64,000 bases of DNA from Streptomyces antibioticus (GTDB lineage Bacteria; Actinomycetota; Actinomycetes; Streptomycetales; Streptomycetaceae): the NCBI RefSeq assembly GCF_002019855.1, contig NZ_CM007717.1, positions 2,978,645 through 3,042,644 of the forward strand, read 5' to 3'. Shown piece by piece: positions 16,020 through 28,045 of the stretch (its first letter is position 1; each line of letters begins with the position of its first letter). The translations under genes were made by a program, and so were the position numbers. The notes below the pieces were generated by a model. The model made no database searches. It worked only from the letters and a program-made list of their open reading frames with translations, and was not told the DNA's origin.

Positions 16020-16924
16020 ACGGGCGGGAAGACGAGCGCTTCGAGGAGCGGCTGCGGGAGCTGCTGAGCGAGGACGCCGAGACGGTCCGGCCGGCGCCGG
16101 CGCCGTACCCGGCGATCCGGCGGCGCGGGCTGGCCGAGCGGCGCCGCCGGGTCGCGGCGGTCGGCGCGGCGCTGGTGACGCTGGCCGTGGTGCCCGCGGG
16201 GGCGTACGCGCTGGCCGGTGCGGGCACGGACCGCGGCGCGGACACGGCGGCCCCGAAGCCGTCGGTCAGTGCGCCGAGGACCCCGGCCGCGTCCCCGGCG
16301 CCCGCCGGTCCCGGCCGCCCGGCGACGCCGGGGCAGTTGGTGGACGGCATCACCTTCGAGCAGGCGGCCGACGGCCTGGCGAAGTGCCTGAAGGCCGAGC
16401 GCACGACACTGGGCGGCCACCGCGATCTGCTCGGCGCGCCCGAGGACTACCGGATCGTCCTGGCGATACCGAAGACCGGCGACTCCAACTCCCCGGGCGA
16501 CGGCCTCTACGTCGTCGGCGTGCGGGAGCGGCAGACGGACTCCCGGGTGATCTGCACCCTGGAGGACGGCGTCGCGTCGGGCATCAACGTCAGCTCGTCC
16601 GACGCCAACGGCCCGGACGTGGGCAAGGTCGTGCCCGACATCAACGGCGGCAAGCTGTACCGGCAGTCGGTGCTCGACGACGGCAACTGGAAACTCCCGT
16701 TCCGCTGGGGCGCGATCGGCACGGTCGAACCGTCCGTCGCCGAGGTGACCGTCTCCTACGGCGGCGGCCCCGCCGTGCCGGCCGCCCTGGACCACGGCTG
16801 GTTCGTCGCCACGGGCACCCTGGACCACCAGGTCACGCTGGCCCCGCGCGTCAGGGGCTACGACGAGGCAGGCACCCTCGTCTACGACTCCGACACCGAC
16901 CCGACCTACCAACGGCAGCTCTAG
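16016..16924 (+). CDS. Single-pass membrane protein, putative anti-sigma partner
   Basis: 302 aa, translationally coupled to the SigE-family gene (ATGA). An N-terminal cytoplasmic part of about 45 residues, charged and ending in a run of arginines (RRRGLAERRRR), is followed by one transmembrane helix at about residues 46-68. Next is a Pro/Ala/Thr linker, then an extracytoplasmic domain of about 190 residues with no fold I can name. The layout suits a membrane anti-sigma factor or a sensor for the sigma factor. I do not see a zinc-binding anti-sigma HxxxCxxC motif, so the anti-sigma role is inferred only from operon position. Confidence 0.8.
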   Translation: MNGREDERFEERLRELLSEDAETVRPAPAPYPAIRRRGLAERRRRVAAVGAALVTLAVVPAGAYALAGAGTDRGADTAAPKPSVSAPRTPAASPAPAGPGRPATPGQLVDGITFEQAADGLAKCLKAERTTLGGHRDLLGAPEDYRIVLAIPKTGDSNSPGDGLYVVGVRERQTDSRVICTLEDGVASGINVSSSDANGPDVGKVVPDINGGKLYRQSVLDDGNWKLPFRWGAIGTVEPSVAEVTVSYGGGPAVPAALDHGWFVATGTLDHQVTLAPRVRGYDEAGTLVYDSDTDPTYQRQL

Positions 16925-16947
16925 ACAAGGGAGTTACCCACGGGCGT

Positions 16948-17646
16948 TCAGGACGGCGTGCCGGCCGCCGCCGCGAGCAGGCGGGTCACGTCGTCCGCCC
17001 GCAGGGTCAGCGCGGCGCCCACCGTGGCCAGGACCTCGCGCTCGGCGGGTGTGTAGGGCCCGTCGGCGAGGGCGATGCGGGCGCCCTGGAGGAGGATCGA
17101 CTCACGGCCGACGGTGGCGAGGTGCGGGGCGAGCGGGTCGAGGGCCTCGTGCAGCTCTATGGCGAGCCCCGGCCCGCAGGGGTCGCCGTAGCTGCGGCCG
17201 GTGTCGGAGGCGAGGGCCGCGACGAGGGCGGCGAGCTGCTCCTGGGTGCAGTCGGTGAGACCGGCCGCGCGGACCGCTCCCGCGGCCGTCTCCAGCGCCT
17301 GCCGGGCGCAACTGTCGTCGGCGGAGAGCACCGCGAGGGCGACGGTGTGCACGGCGTCGCGCAGCATCGCGGAGAAGCGGGTGGTGGTCGGATGGTCGAG
17401 GGCGTCGGTGCCGTACTGCTGCTGGCAGGCGGCGCACTCCACGACGGGCCCGGTCTCGCCGCGCGGCAGGACGGGCACGCCGAGGAAGGTGAAGCGGCGC
17501 CGGCCGGTCAGCCGCTGGTAGTTGCGGTCGCCGCCGCAGCCGGGGCAGAAGAACTCGCCGTCCCCGACCGGCGTCCACGCGGTGCGGGTGCCCACGATGC
17601 GGGCATGTCTGGTGCCCCGGCCGTCTCGTCCCCGTCCTGGCAGCAC
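16948..17646 (-). CDS. TerB-like protein with N-terminal zinc ribbon
   Basis: 232 aa. An N-terminal zinc ribbon has CPGCGG near residue 34 and CAACQQQYG about 45 residues later. The following helical domain (TTRFSAMLRDAVHTVALAVLSADD ... GPYTPAEREVLATVGAALTL) is the TerB/DjlA-like four-helix tellurite-resistance fold. Such proteins are thought to bind metal and act at the membrane with Ter systems, but no other ter genes are present. GTG at 17646 has GGAGG six bases upstream; a longer in-frame start at 17733 is less likely. It is convergent with the sigma-factor partner gene. Confidence 0.8.
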   Translation of the reverse strand: MLPGRGRDGRGTRHARIVGTRTAWTPVGDGEFFCPGCGGDRNYQRLTGRRRFTFLGVPVLPRGETGPVVECAACQQQYGTDALDHPTTTRFSAMLRDAVHTVALAVLSADDSCARQALETAAGAVRAAGLTDCTQEQLAALVAALASDTGRSYGDPCGPGLAIELHEALDPLAPHLATVGRESILLQGARIALADGPYTPAEREVLATVGAALTLRADDVTRLLAAAAGTPS

Positions 17647-17807
17647 GTCGCACCTCCGTAACTCCCCCACCGCCTTGCGGGCGTGAGCGAGGCCCCCACG
17701 GCAACATCGCCGTGTCTGCGTGATGTTAGCCACATCCGGGAGGAGTAGTCAGCACCTGGGACGAGACCTTTCCGTGACCTCCACGTACGGGTGGCCGAGA
17801 AACGACG

Positions 17808-17843
17808 GAGCCCCGGCCGCCGTACCCGGCGATCGGGGCTCCT
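17808..17843 (-). terminator. leuA terminator hairpin
   Basis: Perfect 8-bp arms GGAGCCCC (17808-17815) and GGGGCTCC (17836-17843) with a 20-base GC-rich loop lie 20 bases after the leuA stop. There is no U-run, as usual for Streptomyces intrinsic terminators. Confidence 0.7.
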
Positions 17844-17862
17844 GAACTCCCGGGAGGAGTGA

Positions 17863-19724
<1,862 letters not shown>

Positions 19725-19734
19725 AGTGCTCCGC

Positions 19735-19740
19735 AGCCTA
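19735..19740 (-). promoter_or_regulatory. Candidate -10 box of the leuA leader transcript
   Basis: TAGGCT on the minus strand, ten bases before the leader ATG, would place the transcript start about four bases before it. No good -35 is visible, so this is a tentative call. Confidence 0.35.
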
Positions 19741-19926
19741 GCCGAGCCGCTGCTGTCGCGTGGGTCCGTATCAGTATGCGGGACCGCCAGGGACAGTCCC
19801 AGGAAAAGCACCCCAATCGTGGGCCATACCACTCGAACCGTCGGATCAGCACTGTTTGTCACCGTTTTTCACCAATCATGGTTGCGGGTGGTGACACCGT
19901 CATGACGCAGTGCAAGGGTGCCGGGC

Positions 19927-20997
19927 ATGACGACGAACGGGGGCTTCGAGCCCGTCTTCTGCACGGTCGTACCGCCGCATGTCCTGGACAGGCTGGCGCG
20001 CAACGACGACCCCGCACTCTCCGGTCCCGCCCAGCGCACCCTGGTGCGCGACAGCGAGCTGCGCGCCAGGCGCCGGGTGACCACCGAGTTCGCCCTGGCG
20101 GCCGCCCCGGTGGCCAAGGCACCCTCCGAGCAGCCGCTGCGCACGATCTACGACGCCGGACACGGCACCGACCTGCCCGGCACCAAGGTCCGCGCCGAGG
20201 GCGAGGACCCCGGCCAGGACGCCACCGTCAACCGCGCCTACGCCGGGCTCGGCGCCACCTTCGAGCTGTTCCTGAAGGCGTACCGGCGCCACTCCATCGA
20301 CGACGACGGCCTGCCGCTGGACGCCACGGTCCACTACGACGAGGGGTACAACAACGCCTTCTGGAACGGCGAGCAGATGGTGTTCGGGGACGGCGACGGC
20401 GAGATCTTCGTCGACTTCACCAACTCGATCGACGTCATCGGCCATGAACTGACCCACGGCGTCACGCAGTACACGGCCAACCTGACGTACTACGGCCAGC
20501 CGGGCGCCCTCAACGAGTCGATGTCGGACGTCTTCGGCTCGCTCATCAAGCAGTACTCGCTCGGCCAGACCGCAGCCGAGGCCGACTGGCTGATCGGCGC
20601 GGGACTGCTCGCCCCGGCCGTCACCGGCAGCGCCCTGCGCTCGATGAAGGCCCCGGGCACGGCGTACGACGACGACGTCCTCGGCAAGGACCCGCAGCCG
20701 GCGACCATGGACGACTACGTCCGCACCGGCCGCGACAACGGCGGCGTCCACATCAACTCGGGCATCCCCAACCACGCGTTCTACCTGGTCGCGACCGCCC
20801 TCGGCGGACACGCCTGGGAGAAGGCGGGCGTGATCTGGTACGACGTGCTGACCGGCGGCGAACTCTCGTCCCGGGCGCTGTTCACCGACTTCGCCGGGCT
20901 CACCGTCAAGGCCGCGCGCGAACGCTTCGGGGACGGCGGTGACGAACTCCGGGCCGTCGAGAAGGCGTGGGAAGGGGTCGGGGTGCGGATCCTGTAG
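19927..20997 (+). CDS. Protealysin-like M4 metallopeptidase
   Basis: 356 aa zinc protease of the thermolysin family. The zinc site VIGHELTHGVTQY has His173, Glu174 and His177, and the third ligand is in ALNESMSDVFG. It lacks a signal peptide; the N-terminus carries the short protealysin-type propeptide (FCTVVPPHVLDRLARND), which is cut off in cis. Protealysins are typically retained in, or released late from, the cytoplasm rather than secreted by Sec. ATG at 19927 has AAGGG eight bases upstream. The next gene, 21 bases downstream, is an emfourin-like inhibitor, so the pair forms the known protease-inhibitor bicistron. It is divergent from leuA. Confidence 0.93.
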   Translation: MTTNGGFEPVFCTVVPPHVLDRLARNDDPALSGPAQRTLVRDSELRARRRVTTEFALAAAPVAKAPSEQPLRTIYDAGHGTDLPGTKVRAEGEDPGQDATVNRAYAGLGATFELFLKAYRRHSIDDDGLPLDATVHYDEGYNNAFWNGEQMVFGDGDGEIFVDFTNSIDVIGHELTHGVTQYTANLTYYGQPGALNESMSDVFGSLIKQYSLGQTAAEADWLIGAGLLAPAVTGSALRSMKAPGTAYDDDVLGKDPQPATMDDYVRTGRDNGGVHINSGIPNHAFYLVATALGGHAWEKAGVIWYDVLTGGELSSRALFTDFAGLTVKAARERFGDGGDELRAVEKAWEGVGVRIL

Positions 20998-21018
20998 TTC
21001 CGTACTACACAGAGACCC

Positions 21019-21285
21019 ATGCGGATTCAGGTGAGGCGCACAGGCGGGTTCGCGGGCATCGAGCGGCAGGCCGAGGTGGACACCTCGGGGCGGCCCGACG
21101 CGTCCGAGTGGCACGCCCTGGCCGAGCGGGCGCTGTCCGCCGGCCGGGGCCGGCCCCCCGCCGGGGTGCCGGACGGCTTCAGCTACGAGATCACGGTCGA
21201 CGGCCGCACGGTGCACGCGGCGGACCCCGGCCTCACCGAGGCCCAACGCGACCTGGTGCGGAGGGTGTTGAAGGAAGGGGCGTGA
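21019..21285 (+). CDS. Emfourin-like protealysin inhibitor
   Basis: 88 aa. The opening MRIQVRRTGGFAGIERQAEVD, with a hydrophobic pattern of short beta strands, then FSYEITVDGRTVHAADPGLT, matches the small emfourin family of M4 protease inhibitors. It follows the protealysin-like gene by 21 bases in the same direction. Its likely role is to bind the mature protease active site in the cytoplasm and prevent self-damage. Family assignment is based on size, opening motif and partner. Confidence 0.8.
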   Translation: MRIQVRRTGGFAGIERQAEVDTSGRPDASEWHALAERALSAGRGRPPAGVPDGFSYEITVDGRTVHAADPGLTEAQRDLVRRVLKEGA

Positions 21286-21306
21286 CCACGTCTTGAGCCG
21301 TGACCG

Positions 21307-21336
21307 TTGACTTCCTTACCGGCCGGTACGGATGAT
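21307..21336 (+). promoter_or_regulatory. Candidate promoter of the GH1 gene
   Basis: TTGACT (21307-21312) and GATGAT (21331-21336) are 18 bases apart, and the -10 ends seven bases before the ATG at 21344. This implies a leaderless mRNA, which fits the absence of a Shine-Dalgarno. Confidence 0.45.
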
Positions 21337-21343
21337 CCGGCCC

Positions 21344-22669
21344 ATGGCGACCGACACACGCGACGAGACGAACCCGATGCCCCGGTTCCCGGCCGGCTTC
21401 CAGTGGGGGGTGTCCACCTCCGCGCACCAGATCGAGGGCGCGGTGGACGAACGCGGGCCCTCCGTGTGGGACACCTTCACCGCCGAGCCGGGACGGGTGA
21501 AGGACGGCTCCACCGCGGCGGTGGCCTGCGACCACGTCCGCCGCTACCGCGAGGACGTGGCGCTCCTCGCGGACCTGGGCGTGGACGCGTACCGCTTCTC
21601 GATCTCCTGGCCGCGGGTGAACTCCCCCGGCGGCCTCGACTTCTACGACCGTCTGGTGGACGAGCTGGCGGCGGCCGGGGTCCGTCCGGTGCCCACCCTC
21701 TTCCACTGGGACCTGCCGGCCGAACTGGACTGGCTGGAACGGGACACGGCGTCGCGGTTCGCCGACCATGTGGCGAAGGTCGTGGACCGCCTCGGCGACC
21801 GGGTGACGCGCTGGATCACCCTCAACGAGCCCGCCGAACACACCCTGTTGGGCCACGCGCTGGGCACGCACGCGCCCGGGAGGCAACTACTCTTCGACGC
21901 CCTCCCCGCCGCCCACCACCAACTCCTCGCGCACGGCCTCGCGGTACGGGCCCTGCGCGCGGCCGGCACCTTCGACATCGGCATCGCCAACAGCCACGGC
22001 CCGACCTGGCCGGCTTCCGAGGAGAGCGCCGACGTGGAGGCGGCGGCCTTCTACGACCTCCTCCTGAACCGCCTCTTCGCCGAACCGCTCCTGCTCGGCG
22101 AATACCCGGAGGGCCTGGGCGAGTTGATGCCCGGGGACGACGTTGCCGCCGACCTCAAGGTCATCGCGGAGCCCCTCGACTGGTACGGCGTCAACTACTA
22201 CGCCCCGACCCGGGTGGGCGCCCCGCAGGGCGCGGAGATCGAGTTCGGCGGCATCACCATGCCGGCCGAACTCCCCTTCTCCGTCCGCGAGATCGAGGGC
22301 GTCCCCACGACGGACTTCGGCTGGCCGGTGGTCCCCGAGGCCCTCACGGAACTCCTGACCACCTTCAAATCCCGCTACGGCGACCGCCTCCCCCCGGTGA
22401 TCATCACTGAGAACGGCTGCTCCTACCCCGGCCTCGACGACCGGCCCCGCATCACCTACCTCGACACCCACCTCCGCGCCCTCCATGACGCGATCACGGC
22501 GGGCGTCGACGTCCGCGGCTACTTCACCTGGTCCCTCCTCGACAACTTCGAATGGGCGGAAGGCTACGAACGCCGCTTCGGCCTGGTCCACGTCGACTTC
22601 GAGACCCAGCGAAGGACGCCTAAGGCGTCGTACGCGTGGTTCCGGGAGGTGCTGCGGGCGCAGCGCTGA
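21344..22669 (+). CDS. GH1 beta-glucosidase-like glycoside hydrolase
   Basis: 441 aa, cytoplasmic (no signal peptide). It has the GH1 N-terminal strand FPAGFQWGVSTSAHQIEGA, the acid/base Glu162 in TLNEP, the nucleophile Glu356 in VIITENGCS, and the aglycone region WSLLDNFEWAEGYERRFGL. These retain beta-linked sugars such as cellobiose, releasing glucose. The middle of the barrel is somewhat shorter than in most GH1 enzymes. No sugar transporter or LacI regulator adjoins it. Exact substrate cannot be told. Confidence 0.93.
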   Translation: MATDTRDETNPMPRFPAGFQWGVSTSAHQIEGAVDERGPSVWDTFTAEPGRVKDGSTAAVACDHVRRYREDVALLADLGVDAYRFSISWPRVNSPGGLDFYDRLVDELAAAGVRPVPTLFHWDLPAELDWLERDTASRFADHVAKVVDRLGDRVTRWITLNEPAEHTLLGHALGTHAPGRQLLFDALPAAHHQLLAHGLAVRALRAAGTFDIGIANSHGPTWPASEESADVEAAAFYDLLLNRLFAEPLLLGEYPEGLGELMPGDDVAADLKVIAEPLDWYGVNYYAPTRVGAPQGAEIEFGGITMPAELPFSVREIEGVPTTDFGWPVVPEALTELLTTFKSRYGDRLPPVIITENGCSYPGLDDRPRITYLDTHLRALHDAITAGVDVRGYFTWSLLDNFEWAEGYERRFGLVHVDFETQRRTPKASYAWFREVLRAQR

Positions 22670-22672
22670 CCC

Positions 22673-23074
22673 TCAACGCAGCACGAACTCGCACCACACG
22701 ACCTTGCCGGGACTGCGCTCCCCCACGCCCCATTTGTCGGCCAGCGCCGACACGAGCAGCAGCCCGCGCCCGCCCTCGTCCGGTTCGTCGGTGATCTGCG
22801 GGACCCCGGTTCCGCTGTCGTGCACCTCGACCCGGACGAGGACCCGGTCGTACGTCAGCCGCAGCAGGAAACCCCGCCCCGGGGGAACCCCGTGCACCAG
22901 GGCGTTGGTGGCCAGCTCGCTCACACACAGCGACACGTCCGCGCTCCGCTCCCATGCGGCCAGCCCCCAGTGGGCCAGAGACCGGTGAGCGAACCGCCTG
23001 GCAGCGGGCACGCTGCTGCGGGCACGGCCGTAGAAGCGGTCGCGCGGGTGGGGGAGATCAATGGGCTCATTCAC
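22673..23074 (-). CDS. ATP-binding (HATPase_c_2) regulatory protein
   Basis: 133 aa from the GTG at 23074; a longer start (ATG at 23119) would overlap the divergent regulator's promoter and has no Shine-Dalgarno. It is an RsbW/SpoIIAB-like single-domain GHKL ATPase: N box ELATNALVHG, G1 box VHDSGTGVP, G2 box GRGLLLVSALADKWG. Such proteins act as anti-sigma or partner-switching factors. It sits head-to-head with an XRE-DUF5753 regulator and DUF397 gene, the WhiJ/AbaA-type trio repeated many times in Streptomyces genomes and linked to development and antibiotic control. The target is unknown. Confidence 0.85.
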   Translation of the reverse strand: MNEPIDLPHPRDRFYGRARSSVPAARRFAHRSLAHWGLAAWERSADVSLCVSELATNALVHGVPPGRGFLLRLTYDRVLVRVEVHDSGTGVPQITDEPDEGGRGLLLVSALADKWGVGERSPGKVVWCEFVLR

Positions 23075-23098
23075 GGGACGAATGTCGCGCAGGGTGAC

Positions 23099-23141
23099 TA
23101 GCCTGGTGCAGTACGTCATGCCGTACAGATGGTTTGTACGG
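23099..23141 (+). promoter_or_regulatory. Promoter and dyad operator of the XRE regulator
   Basis: A -10-like TAGCCT (23099-23104) puts the start of transcription near 23111. Immediately downstream are inverted repeats: GTACG/CGTAC (23111-23115 and 23122-23126) and the perfect CCGTACA-N7-TGTACGG (23121-23141). A repressor bound there would block the regulator's own transcript, so autoregulation is likely. Confidence 0.5.
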
Positions 23142-23163
23142 GGTCGTGCGGGGTGGTGTGCGA

Positions 23164-24006
23164 ATGAGTACGGGGAGTTCAGCAGGCATGACGCCTACAC
23201 GGAGGAAGAACCAGTCGGCCATGAAGATGCTGGGCCGTCAACTGGCGGCGGCACGGCGGGCGGCGGGTATGAGCCAACCTGAGCTGAGCGCCGAGCTGAA
23301 CCTGAACGAGGAGACGATCGCGTCGATCGAGCAGGGCCGACGGCCGCTCAAGCTGGACATCGCGGAACGCTGCGACGAACTGCTCGGCACGAAGGGAATG
23401 TTGGCGGCGGGGGTGTCCAACCTGCCGGAGGTGGACCAGTTCCCGCTGTGGGCGGAGGAGTACATGGACCAGGAGAAGGTGGCTGTTGCACTGTCCTGGT
23501 ACGACACCGTGGTCATCTCTGGCCTGCTCCAGAACGAGGCATACGCACGGGCAGTGCTGCAAAACCGGGTCCCGGCATATGTGGAGGAGGGGCTGGAGAC
23601 GGCGCTGCGGCTGCGACTCGAACGTCAGGAGATCCTGCACCGCAAGGACCCACCGACGATGAGCTTCGTGGTGTGGGAGGCTGCACTGCGCTTGAGGATC
23701 GGCACCGAGGAGATCCGGCGGAACCAGATGCAGTTCCTGCGTGAAGTGGCTGAACTGCCTTGTGTCTCGCTCCAGGTGTTGCCGTTCGAGAGCCCCTTTC
23801 ACGCCGGTCTGGACGGCCCTTTCACCCTGCTTGAGACTCCGGACCACCAGCAACTCGCCTACACGGAGTCGCAACGCGGCAGCCAGTGGGTTGCCGACCC
23901 CGAAGACATCTCTCTGTTAACACGTCGGTATGCGATGCTGCGGACTCAGGCCCTGAACACCCAAGATTCCATGGGCCTGCTCGACCGCCTGCTAGGAGAG
24001 CAATGA
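23164..24006 (+). CDS. XRE-family regulator with DUF5753 domain (WhiJ-like)
   Basis: 280 aa. A DNA-binding helix-turn-helix (LGRQLAAARRAAGMSQPELSAEL) at about residues 33-87 is followed by DUF5753 (about 105-275; VVISGLLQNEAYARAVL near its start), thought to sense a ligand or partner. WhiJ-type proteins with this layout repress development until a DUF397 partner relieves them. I use ATG 23164; ATG 23188 with GGGGAG ten bases upstream is nearly as good. Its TGA overlaps the DUF397 ATG. Base composition is a little less GC-rich than neighbours, as in many of these mobile regulatory trios. Confidence 0.9.
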   Translation: MSTGSSAGMTPTRRKNQSAMKMLGRQLAAARRAAGMSQPELSAELNLNEETIASIEQGRRPLKLDIAERCDELLGTKGMLAAGVSNLPEVDQFPLWAEEYMDQEKVAVALSWYDTVVISGLLQNEAYARAVLQNRVPAYVEEGLETALRLRLERQEILHRKDPPTMSFVVWEAALRLRIGTEEIRRNQMQFLREVAELPCVSLQVLPFESPFHAGLDGPFTLLETPDHQQLAYTESQRGSQWVADPEDISLLTRRYAMLRTQALNTQDSMGLLDRLLGEQ

Positions 24007-24188
24007 GCACCGAAGCGCTTCAGTGGTTCAAGTCGACCTACAGCGGCAGCGACGGCGGCCAGTGCGTGGAGGTCGCCGCCTGCCCCCACGCCATCCACGT
24101 CCGCGACTCCAAGCAGGCCCCCGCTCAGGACCGCACCCTGAGCCTCGCCCCCGGCGCCTGGGCCGCCTTCACGTCCTCCCTCAAGTAG
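24003..24188 (+). CDS. DUF397 small protein
   Basis: 61 aa, overlapping the XRE gene by four bases (ATGA). The family pattern is FKSTYSGSDGGQCVEVA, with VRDSK and the C-terminal GAWAAFTSSL. DUF397 proteins are partners of WhiJ-like XRE-DUF5753 regulators in Streptomyces, acting on the DUF5753 domain. The linked pair and the HATPase opposite strengthen the call. Confidence 0.92.
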   Translation: MSTEALQWFKSTYSGSDGGQCVEVAACPHAIHVRDSKQAPAQDRTLSLAPGAWAAFTSSLK

Positions 24189-24197
24189 CCGGGGTCG

Positions 24198-25151
24198 TCA
24201 GAAGCCCAGCTTGCGGAGTTGCTTCGGGTCGCGCTGCCAGTCCTTCGCGACCTTGACGTGGAGGTCGAGGAAGACCGGGGTTCCCAGCAGCGCCTCGATC
24301 TGCTGGCGGGACTTGATGCCGACGTCCTTCAGGCGGCGCCCCTTCGGGCCGATGATGATGCCCTTCTGGCTGGTGCGCTCGATGTAGATGTTGGCGTGGA
24401 TGTCGAGCAGCGGCCGGTCCGCCGGACGGTCCTCGCGGGGCAGCATCTCCTCGACGACCACCGCGATGGAGTGCGGCAGCTCGTCCCGGACACCCTCCAG
24501 CGCCGCCTCGCGGATCAGCTCGGCGACCATCACCTGCTCGGGCTCGTCGGTGAGGTCGCCCTCGGGGTACAGCGGCGGGCTCTCCGGCAGCATCGGGATC
24601 AGCAGGTCGGCGAGGAGCGACACCTGCTGGTCGCCGAGCGCCGAGACCGGCACGATCTCCGCCCACTCGATGCCCAGCTCCCGCCCGAGCTGGTCGATCG
24701 CGATGAGCTGCTCGGCGAGCGCCTTGCTGTCGACCAGGTCGGTCTTGGTGACGACGGCGACCTTCGGGGTCTTCTTGATCCCGGCCAGTTCCTTGGCGAT
24801 GAACCGGTCACCGGGCCCGAGCTTCTGGTCGGCGGGCAGGCAGAAGCCGATCACGTCGACCTCGGCCCAGGTGGTGCGCACCACGTCGTTCAGCCGCTCG
24901 CCGAGCAGCGTGCGCGGCTTGTGGAGCCCCGGGGTGTCCACCAGGATGAGCTGCGCGTCGGGCCGGTGCACGATGCCCCGCACCGTGTGCCGCGTGGTCT
25001 GCGGACGGTTGGAGGTGATCGCCACCTTCTTCCCGACCAGAGCGTTCGTCAGCGTGGACTTGCCCGCGTTGGGGCGGCCCACGAAGCACGCGAAGCCGGC
25101 GCGGTGGACGGTCTCGCCCGACCGCTCGGATGACTGGGTACGAACGCTCAT
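24198..25151 (-). CDS. era: GTPase Era
   Basis: Era binds the 3' end of 16S rRNA and couples 30S maturation to growth. 317 aa: G1 GRPNAGKST (about residues 25-33), G3 DTPGLH, G4 TKTD, G5 VSALGDQQV, then a C-terminal KH domain with IGPKGRRLKDVG. I choose ATG 25151 (MSVRTQSS); an ATG nine bases upstream, three bases from AGGG, is possible. It is convergent with the DUF397 gene. The ybeY-phoH-cdd-like group that usually neighbours era lies beyond the P-II gene and the surface pair, so those have been inserted in between. Confidence 0.95.
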   Translation of the reverse strand: MSVRTQSSERSGETVHRAGFACFVGRPNAGKSTLTNALVGKKVAITSNRPQTTRHTVRGIVHRPDAQLILVDTPGLHKPRTLLGERLNDVVRTTWAEVDVIGFCLPADQKLGPGDRFIAKELAGIKKTPKVAVVTKTDLVDSKALAEQLIAIDQLGRELGIEWAEIVPVSALGDQQVSLLADLLIPMLPESPPLYPEGDLTDEPEQVMVAELIREAALEGVRDELPHSIAVVVEEMLPREDRPADRPLLDIHANIYIERTSQKGIIIGPKGRRLKDVGIKSRQQIEALLGTPVFLDLHVKVAKDWQRDPKQLRKLGF

Positions 25152-25169
25152 GGAGCCCATTGTCCCTGA

Positions 25170-26596
<1,427 letters not shown>

Positions 26597-26698
26597 GGGT
26601 GCGGACCCCCGCGGGCGACGAAGGCGACGGAAGGGCGCGGTGGGCGGGCGGGTGCGGGCCGCTGGGACGGCCGCCCGCCACCGTGGGAAGAGCGTGGA

Positions 26699-28045
26699 TC
26701 AGGTGAGCGTGAGCGTCAGGACGCCGGCGTAGGTGCCCGGGGGCGTGAACGCCGGTACGTCCAGGGAGAGTCCGGCCTTGACGGTGAACTCGCCGCCGGT
26801 GAGCGTGCCGTCCGGTGCGGACGCCAGGGTGGCTCCCGCGCTGCCGACGGCCCCGGCCGAGCCGGCCCGGCAGGTGCTGGGGCTGCCCGCCTTGGTGGTG
26901 CACTCGGGCGTCCAGCTCAGCTTGCCGGCGTCGATCTTGGCGCCGGCGCCGGTGAAGTCGGTGACCTTGCCGGTCAGGGACCAGCCGGCGGGTCCGCCGC
27001 GGTAGTCCTTGACGGTCACCGCGTTGAGGTCCCCGGTCGAGGCGTCGCCGGAGCCGAAGTCGACCGCGGACATCGCCACGGCGTCCCCGGCCTGGGACAT
27101 CGACAGGGTGCCGGCCTTCACGGTGGTCGTCAGCTTCTGACTGCCCTCGGGGACGGGCTGGTCGTCGATGACGACGTACGCGACGGGCCCGGCGCCGAGG
27201 TCCGTGCTCCACGCGCCGCCCTCGTACGCCACCACGCCGGTCGTGGTGAGGTCGTTGACGACGAGCGAGCCCGAGACGGCGCCCTGCGCGTTCGCGGTCA
27301 CGGTCGCCGTGTCCGCGGTCTGGGCGGCCCCGGAGCGTCCGGCGAGGGTGACCGTGGCGCCGGCCGTGAAGCCGGTGCCGGTGACGGCGACACTCGCGCC
27401 CGGCGCTCCGGAGGCCGAACCCAGGCTGATGGCACGGGTGTTGGCCGGCGGATTGTCCGCGGCGGTGACCGTCTCGGACACCGGGGCGGGCGGGTTCGTC
27501 ACCGTGCAGGGGGTGTCCAGTTCCAGGATGTAGCTGGTGTGGATGTTGTAGTCGCCGGGCGAGAGGGTGATCGCGCCGGGCGTGGTGACGGTGAAGGTGC
27601 CGGTCATGGAGAAGGACGGGAAGACGCCCTTGCCGGGGACCGGCGGGTTCTTCTTGGGTCCCGTGACGGTGACGCTGCCGGACTGCGCGCCGCCGAGGGT
27701 GACCTTGCCCGTCGGGGTCATGATGTCGGCCGGCAGGGCGAGGTCGGTGGGGTTGCTGGCGGCGGGCGCGACCACCGTGTAGGTGACGGTGACGGTGTCG
27801 CCGACCTGGGGGGTGGCGTCGTCGACCGTGATCTTGGCGGTGGTGGTGCCGTCGATCGGCGGGATGCCCGCGATCGGCGGCGGGACGCAGTGCGTGGGGA
27901 AGTCGACGTTCACGGCCGCGGCGCCGGCCGGGACCGCCAGCGCTCCGCCCGCGGTGACCGCGAGCGCGGTCGCGCCGAGCAGCGATGCCCAGCGCCGTCT
28001 TCGGGACCGCGGGGAACTACAGGACGTGCGGGGTGTCGGACCCAT
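26699..28045 (-). CDS. WxL-like secreted surface protein
   Basis: 448 aa. Signal peptide (twin-basic SRRRRWASLLGATALAVTAGGALAV) then an N-terminal beta domain, an IPT/TIG-like segment (LGSASGAPGASVAVTGTGFTAG) and a C-terminal WxL-like domain with GWSLTGKVTDF, KLSWTPEC and the closing GTYAGVLTLTLT. WxL domains bind cell-wall peptidoglycan. ATG at 28045 has GGAGGAGGGGG upstream. The gene is followed by a DUF916 gene. No sortase motif is seen. The function is probably structural or adhesive. Confidence 0.8.
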   Translation of the reverse strand: MGPTPRTSCSSPRSRRRRWASLLGATALAVTAGGALAVPAGAAAVNVDFPTHCVPPPIAGIPPIDGTTTAKITVDDATPQVGDTVTVTYTVVAPAASNPTDLALPADIMTPTGKVTLGGAQSGSVTVTGPKKNPPVPGKGVFPSFSMTGTFTVTTPGAITLSPGDYNIHTSYILELDTPCTVTNPPAPVSETVTAADNPPANTRAISLGSASGAPGASVAVTGTGFTAGATVTLAGRSGAAQTADTATVTANAQGAVSGSLVVNDLTTTGVVAYEGGAWSTDLGAGPVAYVVIDDQPVPEGSQKLTTTVKAGTLSMSQAGDAVAMSAVDFGSGDASTGDLNAVTVKDYRGGPAGWSLTGKVTDFTGAGAKIDAGKLSWTPECTTKAGSPSTCRAGSAGAVGSAGATLASAPDGTLTGGEFTVKAGLSLDVPAFTPPGTYAGVLTLTLT

